Both the position numbers and the translations under genes were made by a program. A stretch of DNA of 64,000 nucleotides from Patiria pectinifera (lineage: Eukaryota; Echinodermata; Asteroidea; Valvatida; Asterinidae). Every line of letters begins with the position of its first letter. The first letter of the stretch is position 1. Below the pieces are notes generated by a model. The model searched no databases, was not told the origin of the DNA, and saw only the letters and a list, made by a program, of their open reading frames with translations. Positions 14,246 through 23,509 of the stretch are shown here, in pieces. The stretch is taken from NCBI GenBank assembly GCA_029964075.1, contig CM057141.1, forward strand, positions 9,176,001 through 9,240,000. The letters are read 5' to 3'.

Positions 14246-15951
14246 TTTTTAGCTGTTTCGGTGTACACACCGAAACAGCTCTTGTTTTTGTTATTTTTTT
14301 TTTTCTCTTTTTTTTTTTTTTCTTCCACTTTTTTTCCCATAGGATAACACGTGTTTTCGTTCTACAAGGCACTTTTGGACTTTTTTCAAATCCTATCGAC
14401 TTCAAACCTGGCACACACTTAGACCACCATCTGAAGATGTATGCCGAAACTTTTCGTCATCATGACGTCATCACGTGTCACGTGACGTCATTCTAAAAGA
14501 ACATACTTCAAGGCCCTATATCTACAGAACCGGAAGTCCGATTTGGTTCAAACTTGGTATGCAAGTATTCCGGGACGTGTTATAGACGAAAATTGCAGTG
14601 ACGTCATGATGACGTCATCGTATGATTTTATATGAATTATTCAATTTTTGGACCTTTTACTCATATCTCATAAACAGAATGTGGTAAATTCGAAATTCTT
14701 TTTGTAACAGGTTTGTTAGGTCATAGATAGATGTACAGAATTTCGTTAAATGTGTGACGTCATCATGACGTCATCAAAAACGTGATTTTTTGATTCACAT
14801 AGAAGGGTATGTCCGATCGTCATGAAACTTGGTGGGTAGGTAGGTATGGATAACAGAATTAAAAATCTGAAGTTACGTCATCGTGACGTCATCATCTTAT
14901 TGTTTATGAATTTTTCAAATTTTAATATTTTCTTCAAATTTTGCATAATTATATAAAATACGGTCCGATCGACTTCAAACCTGGCACACACTTATACAAC
15001 CATCTGAAGATGTATGCCGAATCATGACGTCATCATGACGTCATCACGTGTCACATGACGTCATCCTAAAAGTGTATACTTTAAGGCCCTATATCTACAG
15101 AACCGGAGGTCCGATTTGGTTCAAACTTGGTATGGAAGTTTCCGGGACTTGTTATAGACAAAAATTGCAGTGACGTCACAATGACGTTATCATGTGATTT
15201 TATATAAATTATGCAATTTTTGGTTCTTTTACTCAAATCTCATCAATGGAACATGGTAAATTCAAAATTCTTTTTGTAACATGTTTGTCAGGTGAAAGAT
15301 AGATGCACAACATTTCATAAAATGTGTGACGTCATCATGACATCATCAAAAACGTGATGTTGTGATTCACATATAAGGGTATGTCTGATCGTTATGAAAC
15401 TTAGTGGGTAGGTAGGTATAGATAAAAGCATTCAAAATCTGAAGTTACGTCATCATGACGTCATCGTCTAATTTTGTATGAATTTTTCAAATTTTAATAT
15501 TTTCTTCACATTTTTCAAAAATGATATAAAATATGGTCCGATCGACTTCAGAGAACCTGATGTCCGATTGGGTTCAATGTCGGTATGCAGATATTCCAGG
15601 AAGTTTTATAGACAAAAATTGCAGTGACGTCACGATAACGTCATCATGTCATTTGATATGAATTATTCAATTTTTGGATCTTTTACTCATATCTCATCAA
15701 TGGAACGTGGTTAATTCGACATTCTTTTTTGCAAAAGGTTTGTTCGGTCGTAGATAGATACAGACAATTTCAAAAAATGTGTGGCGTCATCATGACGTCA
15801 TGAGAAATGGTGTTTTTTTTACATAGCATGGAGACTTTTTGTATAGAATACGCATGTACATGTTCATTCAACCTGGATGAAACTCCTTTTACGGCAGTCA
15901 TTAATAAAACGGTCGAAACAGCTCAGTGTTTGTCCACAAACACATTTCTAG
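14246..15951 (+). repeat. Array unit, type B, long (1,706 bp)
   Basis: Opens with the type B palindrome (14251-14280). The interior repeats the subunit series about 1.5 times relative to the 13177-14245 copy, so it probably arose by internal duplication. Intact terminal hairpin and CTAG. Confidence 0.7.
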
Positions 15952-17530
15952 TTAGCTGTTTCGGTGTACACACCGAAACAGCTCTTGTTTCTGTTATTTT
16001 TTTTTTTCTCTTTTTTTTTTTTTTCCACTTTTTTCCCCATAGGATAACACGTGTTTTCGTTCTACAAGTCACTTTTTGCCTTGTTTCAAATCTGATCGAC
16101 TTCAAACCTGGCACACAGTTAAACTATCATCTGAAGATGTATGCCGAAACTTTTCGTCATGCTGACGTCATCACTTGATTTATTATAGAATTTTGAATAT
16201 TTAATTTTTCCCATAGACTTTGTACACAGAAATTTAAAAAAAAATGTCAATTTTCAGAGGGCATTTTCGACACTTTGCCAGTAATTCATTTACACCAATC
16301 TTTGTCCAAGCAATGACCCTAATTCAAACAACATTGTGTAATGATGATGTCATGATGACGTCATCCGGTGTTTATTTATAGGCAATTAAATTGTGACATT
16401 TTTAATATTTAAAAATGCATAAGAAATCAACCGTACGCGTCCGCAGCATTCTGTTGCCGGCAAGTGGTAGAGTAGGTTGAGGTCTTTATTTCATTCAGTG
16501 TGCGTGAAATCACGTGACCCTTGCTTCCGGTCGAAAAAGGCCAAAACCGGAAGTGGCTTATTATTTAAAAGTGGTAATAGATATGAACTTGCTTTTAACG
16601 GTGTTAGTCTTTTGGCTAATAGTATTCTTTAAATCATCTACCGATGACGTCATGCAATCTTCGAGCGCCCTCTAGCGACAGGTTGAAAATTTTCAAAAAT
16701 GTATTTTGAATAGATGTCTGTGGCGAAGTTTGTCGGAATCGCCTAATTATTGGTGTATATGATGACCTTGACCCACTTAAGACGTGTGCGAAGTTTAAGG
16801 CTTATGACGTCATCAGACCGGAAGTTATAATAAAAAGACCCTTTTTCCTAAGAAAATTCCTGAAAAATCAACCATGGCAGTTTTTATATTAGTTTTTACT
16901 TTAATTGTTTATTTAAGGGTAGGTCTAAAATATTTCAAAGCTTCGAGGCAATAAGCAAACTCGGACATGCTCTGCGCACGCTTAAAACTTCAGGTTGACA
17001 ATAACTCTGCTTTAAAACATGCACAGGAAGTTTATGTACTTTTACATGTACATGTACATGCACGTACATTGTACATATCGTATGTCAGTCAGCCCGCGTG
17101 CAGCGCACGTGTTGCTGAGGTCAAATCCTGTCCACAGTGACCGTTTTAGCCGATTTCCGGCTAACTTTGACAGATTTTATGTTCATGCATAGTCAAAAAT
17201 TGCAGTGACGTGACGATGATGTCATCATGTGTTTTATATGAATTATTCAATTTTTGGACCTTTTACTCATATTTCATCAATGGAACGTGGTAAATTCGAA
17301 ATTCTTTTTTGCAAAAGGTTTGTTAGGTCGTAGATAGATACAGAAAATTTCAAAAATGTGTGCCGTCATCATGACGTCATGAAAAAAATGTTTTTTTTTT
17401 ACATAGCATAGACACTTTTTGTATAGAATACGCATGTACATGTTCATTCGTCCTGGATGAAACTCCTTTACGGCAGTCATTAATAAAACGGTCGAAACAG
17501 CTCAGTGTTTGTCCACAAACACATTTCTAG
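15952..17530 (+). repeat. Array unit, B/A/B mosaic (1,579 bp)
   Basis: Starts with the type B palindrome (15954-15983) and type B 5' block, switches to type A near 16140 (the ATGTATGCCGAAAC line), follows type A to about 17193, then switches back to type B (CAAAAATTGCAGTGACG) and finishes with the type B hairpin plus CTAG. Confidence 0.65.
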
Positions 17531-19111
17531 TTTTTCTTTTTTTTTCTTTTTCCACTTTTCCCCATAGGTTTTGTACACGTATTTATTCTACAAGCCACTT
17601 TGGCAATTATTTTAAATCCGATCAACTTTAAACTCAGCATAGTCATTAACCATCATCTGAGGATGTGTGCCGAAACTTTTCGTCATGCTGACGTCATCAC
17701 GTGATTTATTATAGAATTTTGAATATTTAATTTTTCCCATAGACTTTGTACACAGAAATTTCTAAAAAAATGTCGATTTTCAGAGGGCATTTTCAACTCT
17801 TTGCCAGTAATTCATTTACACCAATCTTTGTCCAAGCAAAGACCCTAATTCAAACAACATTGTGTTATGATGACGTCGTGATGACGTCATCCGGTGTTTA
17901 TTTATAGGCAATTAAATTGTGACACTTTTAATATTCAAAAATGTATAAGAAATCAACCGTACGCGTCCGCAGCATTCTGTTGCCGGCAAGTGGTAGAGTA
18001 GGTTGAGGTCTTTATTTCATTCAGTGTGCGTGAAATCACGTGACCCTTGCTTCCGGTCGAAAAAGACCAAAACCGGAAGTGGCTTTTTATTTGAAAGTGG
18101 TAATAGATATGAACTTGCTTTTAACGGTGTTAGTGTCTTGGCTGATAGTGTTCTTCAAATCATCTACCGATGACGTCATGCAATCTTCGAGCGTCCTCTA
18201 GCGACAGGTTGAAAATTATCAACAATGTATTTTGAATAGATGTCTGTGGCGAAGTTTGTCAGAATGGCTTAATTATTGGTGTATATGATGACCTTGACCC
18301 ACTTAAGATGTGTGCGAAGTTTAAGGTGTATGACGTCATCACACCGGAAGTCATGAATATTTAATGAGATACTCTTTACAGTCTTATAACTATGGAACTA
18401 TTTGACCGATTGATCTCAAATTCAGTAGGTATACAGACAGGGATGTGTTATAAATGAAAATTGATATGTCAAGGTCATGTGACCTTCACTTCCGGTTTTA
18501 CCGGAAGTGGTAATTTTAGACCCCTAAATCATATTTCATGAATTATTAATCTGATTTGGTTGAAACTTCACATTAATACAAAGCTATATTGACAGATAAT
18601 TTTATTGCATTATTATTACTGTGCACTTAATTATTGTCATGTCATGACGTCATGAATATTTAATGAGACAATTTGTACAGTCCTATAACTATAGAACTAT
18701 TTGACCGATTGATCTCAATCCTGGCAGGTATACAGACAGGGAAGTGTTATAGATAAAAATTTACATGTCAAGGTCATGTGACCTTCACTTCCGGTTTTAC
18801 CGGAAGTGGTAATGTTAGACCCTTATATCATATTTCATGAATTATTAATCTGATCAGGTTGAAATTTCACATTAATACAAAGCTATATTGACAGATAATT
18901 ATATTGAATTATTATTACTGTGCACATAATTATTGTTATGCTATGACGTCATGAATATATAAAAGGTTGTACCGGAAGTGGAATCTTTAAAAGTAATAAT
19001 TTCAATTTATTACTTTCATTTCTTGTTAATCATTAAATCATTTTGTTTATGGTCCAATAGAGAATCAAAACTGGGAACAGCTCTGTGGTTGTTCACAACC
19101 ACAACCTCTAG
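17531..19111 (+). repeat. Array unit, type A joined to ~300-bp repeat D (1,581 bp)
   Basis: Type A sequence runs to about 18345, after which two copies of a ~300-bp repeat replace the usual 3' part. The unit still ends with the type A hairpin TGTGGTTG/CAACCACA and CTAG at 19108-19111, the last copy of this end in the array. Confidence 0.65.
18346..18955 (+). repeat. Two tandem copies of a ~300-bp repeat (D)
   Basis: Copies start at the CATGAATATTTAATGAGA line near 18352 and 18651. Each contains an inverted AGGTCA pair (AGGTCA-TG-TGACCT) and a perfect 9-bp inverted repeat ACTTCCGGT-TTT-ACCGGAAGT, followed by an AT-rich stretch ending in TGACGTCA or a close variant. Confidence 0.75.
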
Positions 19112-20188
19112 TTGTTATGGTTATTGTCACCAGTTGATACTGTTATGGATATTGATGAGTGTTACAATACACTGTGATGTGAACTTTGTAAGGGGTCAGC
19201 CACTCTCTCTTAATCTTATGTACCCAGGGGTTTGGGTGTGCTGTATCTTCCAAAACACAACCATGGCTGTCCCCAAAATGTTAACCAGATAATTTGGTTC
19301 TGGCATGATTACTCCTGGGCCTGGGTGCCCATTCAGTAATAATTGGCCTGGGTGCCAAATGGTAATTGATGTACATGTACATTGGACCTGGGTGTCCATT
19401 GATTAATGTGGTTGAAATAGCAGACCTGTGTTTGCCAAGTACACGTATAAAGGATTATGTCAAAATACATGCATTGTGACAAAATCTCATTTCAAGTTAA
19501 TGCACATGTACTTGTATGATTTAATGTAATTCAAGGAGTTCATTCATTGTTTGAATATCAAGTCAATGTACAAGTTCTTATTTAGTAACATGAATCATTA
19601 ATTATAAGTTCACATATTGTCATTGTGAATCTTGAAATTGTTCATATGATTTTTTGATGGAATGATGACAAATCATACTCTGTTCCTCAGTGCAAGTTCG
19701 ATGATTGTAATGATTATTACAAAATAAACTGACCTTTTAGTGTCAATCATGTTTAACATTAACACTTTTACATTTTTTTTAGAATTTAAATTGGGATCGT
19801 ATCTTATTGCATTTTTTGTTGTTAATTTCGTCAGTATTAATTGATTTTTTTTTCTAATGGTTTAACGTTGTATTGTCATCTTAATTTGGCATGTGTCGCT
19901 ACAGTGATTTTTTTTCATAAAATAGTCTAGTATCTATCTAAACCACCCCTTAACGAAATGTTTGAACCCAACTCTGTGGTGCCCTCTTTTGGGAACAATA
20001 TGCGCTACACGCAACGCTCAGTAGAGGTGTTATAATCTTTTATATAAAAGACCCATGATAATAATTAGCAGTAGAATTGTATGTGATTGCTGGGAATATT
20101 CAAGATATGATAGTAATGTATTACTTATGTAATGATTTATTGCATAACAGGCTCCACTCCATTTTTCATTTCAATTGTCATGTTACAG
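19112..20188. other. Intronic or intergenic, no gene seen
   Basis: AT-rich sequence between the array and the first exon. It contains an imperfect ~30-40-bp tandem repeat built on GCCTGGGTGCC (about 19315-19410). No convincing exon or transposon coding region was found. Confidence 0.4.
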
Positions 20189-20344
20189 GAAATAAAAGTT
20201 ATAAGACAACAACACAATGCAAGAGAGAATATTGGGGAGAATAAGGCCAGGCAGGAGGAGGATGCCATGATGGAAGCTTTGAGAGGCCAAGTCAGGACAT
20301 TACAAGAGAAACTGAAACAACATCAGCCACACCATTTTGTTCAG
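20189..20344 (+). CDS. Host gene exon (coiled-coil), exon i of five seen
   Basis: This 52-codon internal exon is bounded by a TGTTACAG acceptor and a CAG|GTTGGT donor. It enters and leaves in phase 0. The product is strongly charged and helix-forming (KARQEEDAMMEALRGQVRTL, then a KLKQHQ stretch), consistent with a coiled coil, and ends in HHFVQ. I do not recognise the protein family. It is grouped with the exons at 25822, 26865, 54312 and 59880 because strand, intron phases and amino-acid style agree. The annotated start of the whole gene lies upstream or in an exon I could not see; the methionines preceding residue E in the open frame are intronic. A solitary unspliced ORF is less likely, since the frame outside the splice sites is not helical. 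Confidence 0.7.
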
Positions 20345-20529
20345 GTTGGTAGTTATCACCAAAGTATCCTATTAGTGAAATCATCACAAGACAATTATAT
20401 CACAAGTCAAATCACAAGTAAGGATGATCGAGGAATGATAAAAGACTGCGTCTATCACCTTTCATTTTAATTTTTGTTACTATGCCCCGTGGCGAAGTCA
20501 AAGGGGCATACTGTTTCCCCCTTGTCATT

Positions 20530-20713
20530 CGGTGTGTGTGGGTGAGTTTGTAAACACTGGCAATCGAGGACCAGGGACAAAACAGTTGAGGCACAAAAAA
20601 AGAGTCCATGATTGGCCGATTGAAATTCGTGTGCAAAACCAATGAAAGCTGTTGCTAAAACGTTAAGAGTACAAAAGGGGTCCACGGTTGCTGGTGTTTA
20701 CAAAGATGGGTGT
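20530..20713. mobile_element. Small MITE with ~36-bp terminal inverted repeats
   Basis: The left end (GTGTGTGGGTGAGTTTG... CGAGGAC) is matched in reverse by the right end (GTCCACGGTTGCTGGTG...CACAC) with a few mismatches. A related, differently sized copy is at 58277-58500. No coding capacity. Flanking duplication not clear. Confidence 0.5.
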
Positions 20714-20739
20714 GCATGTGTACATTTATGGCTTTATGA

Positions 20740-20925
20740 TAGAGGGCAGACACACAAAGGGAGAACACCCAGTCTTGTTACGTAGTTTTGGGGACATACA
20801 CTTGTTTAGATACGAGGTTTTTGTAGGGACTGAAAACGCTGTGGGGACAGCACAAAGTCCCCACAACTTGATCCTAATTAACCTAACAATGAAAAACTTC
20901 CCTCATAACGTAGTGTAGGCCAGGG
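20740..20925. repeat. Dispersed repeat, copy 1 of 2
   Basis: The ACTGAAAACGCTGTGGGGACAGCACAAAGTCCCCACAACT region and the flanking ...CCTAACAATGAAAA line are matched by 42150-42315 (GGTATGGGGATGGCAGAAAGTCCCCATAACT and CCTAACAATAAAAA). Function unknown. Confidence 0.5.
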
Positions 20926-21185
20926 CAAAAGATCCTTTCAGTCCTCGAGCATTGGGTCTTTTGTTGAAAACGGTCCTTGATGGTACGGTTTTGTGCCGAG
21001 TCTATAGGAGAGTGTTATATTACAGGGGCAAAGGGAAAAACAAAGCATTTCCCTCAGGCGTATAGAAATTCACGACGGTGTGTGCGTGTGTGTGTTATGT
21101 TTTGGTTTGGTTAATTTTTGTCAGCACAATAACTTGAGAAATTCTTTACTTGGGAACTTGTATTTGGTTTGTGGATTGTTCTTAA

Positions 21186-22079
21186 TCCCGGTACATACCG
21201 TTAGTTTGTTTTACCGTTTTGGATTTCTTCAAAAACAAAAACACTAAAAGAACCATTGACTGTTTTGTCGTTTTACAGTTTTGCAAAAAGGTCAAACGGT
21301 ATTGTAACGTAGAACGAATCTGGGGTTCTCACACGCCAGACGAAGAAAACCACAGACACTATTCTTCAGGGTTTCGGGGTTCTCCGGCCATTTATTCTCG
21401 CCACTTTCTTTACACGAGGCTCTCTCTTTATACAACTCACAACAAAAAGGAACGCTATACAAAAGTCACATTACTGAGCAGGCGCAGTCTGGCAATGGGT
21501 CTCCCTGGCCCAGCAGCAGGGTCCCAGCGCTACGGTTGCACCGTGGGTCCATGCTGGCGCCCTCTGCCGGCGGCCGGGCACCGCCGTTACAGTATTATAA
21601 AGTGACCACATTTTTGTACCTTTTTTTAATTTTATTTTATTGTAAAAAGCGATAAACGGTTAGTTGCTTTATTTTGAGAGTGTTGTTTTACAAAAACATG
21701 ACAATGACAAAATGGTCAGTCTTGTCGACCATTTTTTGATTCAGGTTCGGCAATTAAGCAATGCACCTTGGAATCTTAATGTGTCCTGGCCTTGGGATCG
21801 AGTCAATGCCTGGGACCCAAATTGCCCACCTTACATTTTTGTCGTTCTGCTAGTGTTTTTTTTTTTCAAAGTTATTTGTCAAAACTGTTAAACAAAAATC
21901 ATTGATCGTTTGCTGTTATGAATTTTACTAAACTGATAAAACGGAATAACCGTATTTATCTTCATACCGTTTGACCGTTTACAAAATTGTAAAACGACAA
22001 AACAGTCAATGGTTCGTTTACTGTCTTTGTTTTTGAGGAAATCCAAAACGGTAAAACAAAATAACGGAATGTACCGGGA
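21186..22079. mobile_element. Mutator-like non-autonomous DNA transposon (894 bp)
   Basis: Terminal inverted repeats of about 118 bp (21186-21303 and 21963-22079, roughly 90 percent identical, starting TCCCGGTACAT) enclose ~660 bp without coding capacity. The flanks carry a 10-bp direct repeat, TTGTTCTTAA at 21176-21185 and TTGTTCTTGA at 22080-22089, with one mismatch. Long TIRs with a 9-10-bp target duplication are typical of Mutator-like elements (family knowledge). It inserted into a ~150-bp tandem repeat whose uninterrupted copies read GGTTGTTCTTGG at the same point, which confirms the boundaries. Confidence 0.75.
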
Positions 22080-22084
22080 TTGTT

Positions 22085-22385
22085 CTTGATAGTCTTAAGA
22101 AGCCTATTGATTTTTGGGCTGGCAGGTCAAAGGTCAAGGTACTATTCCTAAAACAAAGGAAATCTTGTCAACACGATAACCTGAGAAATACTTTGCTTAG
22201 GAACTTGAAATTTGGTTTGTGGGTTGTTCTTGGTAGTCCTAAGAAGCCTATTGCTTTAGGGGTCGACGGGTCAAGATCACCATATTGCTAAAACAATGGA
22301 AATCTTGTCAATGCTATAACTTGAGAAACACTTTACTTAGGAACTTGAAATTTGGTTGTGGGTTGTTCTTGAAAGTCTTATCAAG
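22085..22385 (+). repeat. ~145-bp tandem repeat, about 2.5 copies
   Basis: The line GGAACTTGAAATTTGGTTGTG followed by GGTTGTTCTTG and AAGAAGCCTATTG recurs. The unit also extends left of the Mutator-like insertion (21119-21185). Each unit includes CTTGTCAA and ATAACTTGAGAAA. Confidence 0.7.
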
Positions 22386-22389
22386 GTTC

Positions 22390-23165
22390 CCCAGTTCTAA
22401 CTGGTTCCAATCTTTTCGAGAACTGGGTACCCGCAATGCTCGGTTCTGGCTCCAAAAGAATCGGTTGTACATTAAATTACCTATTCTCCGTGCACAAAAC
22501 CCAGTGCGGAGAATCGGCTCCATTGAAATTCAATCACATGAAGGTCCGGGATATTTTCTGTGGCTAGTCAAAACAATGGCAGGAAAACCACACAGACTTC
22601 CATACATCACGCGTCGGAGACAAATGCTAAACAGAGCCCTTTGCGGCCAAGAGGCATAAAGCATTGAACCCAATACTGGCCCAGTACCATGGATAATATT
22701 GCTTTGAATTACATAATGTTGCATGGGGCGTGGCCAGACCGACCAGGGTTACTTGGACAAGTGCTGTAGAGGGTTTAACCAATAAAATGAAAAGGAGTCC
22801 AATTTTCACTACGGCTCTTGGTGCTGGAATCGGCTCTGATGGACCCAGCTCTGATTATGAGTGCTGGGCGAATCAGTTCTACGGGCCCGGGTACAGGTAC
22901 AAAGTACCCAGCTCCAAACGAGTTGCGAATCCGCCATTGCATGAAAACAAATTAATCCTTCATTTTGGTTTATTCTGATCTGGTGCACGTGGTGAAGAAT
23001 GACAAGTCACGCAGTGCACACTAAAAGATGGGCTGCTAGATAATAATAATTGTGTTCATGCAACTTAAGCCCAGTAAATCTGGACTGTCCGTGACTCATT
23101 CGGATCAGAGCCGGGTATTTGGACCCGGGTCCATCAGAGCCGATTCCAGTGGCGTAACCGAGGAG
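22390..23165. repeat. Dispersed repeat family E, copy 1
   Basis: Several lines match the copy at 55176-56015: AACTGG(T/G)TTCCAAT, GAATCGGCTCTGATGG(A/C)CCCAGCTC, GCATGAAAA..AATTA, GCACATGGTGAA and GACTCATTCG. It has GC-rich GGTTC/GAACC palindromes. No coding capacity. At 23147 it is followed by CAGTGGCGTAACC and a G run, which resembles a hAT-type MITE end. Confidence 0.5.
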
Positions 23166-23286
23166 GGGGGGGGGGGGCACGGGGGGCCAACCGCTGTAAA
23201 CAAAAACTATATGAAAAAAACAGTAAATAAATTTGAACAAAACCTGATGCAAATTTTATCTATATAAAATACGATTATATGTAACT

Positions 23287-23443
23287 TGTGGAAAAGTTAC
23301 AAAGCACTTTACTGACTGACTAAGATTAAACTTTGCATGAGATTTCGTGGCAACAACTGCTTCATCTGATGAAGTAGTTGTTGCCACGAAAACTCATGCA
23401 AAGTTTTACCATATTTCTTAAAGTGTTACATAACTTTTCCATT
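23287..23443. repeat. Fold-back hairpin with ~75-bp arms
   Basis: Left arm (GGAAAAGTTAC...CACTTTA...AAACTTTGCATGAG...CTTCATC) and right arm pair around a TG centre at about 23366. The inner 38 bp per arm (23328-23405) have only two mismatches; the outer parts have small indels. It may be a MITE with almost no loop. Confidence 0.75.
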
Positions 23444-23509
23444 TATTACTGTCTGACTGACACAGCTACCATCCACTTAATTGAGTATATATGTGTGTCT
23501 ACTTCGCTC

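Larger units (their letters stand above)
1..19111 (+). mobile_element. Tandem array of Helitron-like non-autonomous units
   Basis: The same block recurs head to tail about 13 times. Most units end with a 7-9 bp hairpin, 2-4 nt of A/T, then CTAG and a T-rich tract; the CTAG ends lie at 500, 1849, 3010, 4352, 5831, 7179, 9779, 11117, 14245, 15951, 17530 and 19111, with altered ends (CTAT, CTCT) near 8527 and 13176. A hairpin followed by CTRR is the hallmark of Helitron 3' ends (family knowledge); the matching 5' TC end cannot be fixed because the next unit begins in a T run. No Rep/helicase frame is present, so the units would be non-autonomous. Short open frames in the array are not conserved between copies. 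An alternative is an ordinary satellite that was never mobile; reverse-orientation relatives at 33.7-34.1 kb and 62.7-63.1 kb argue against that. Confidence 0.6.

Noticed and set aside
1-18360. CRISPR-like regularly spaced repeats
   Set aside because: Spacing is variable, spacers are themselves repeated, and the context is eukaryotic.
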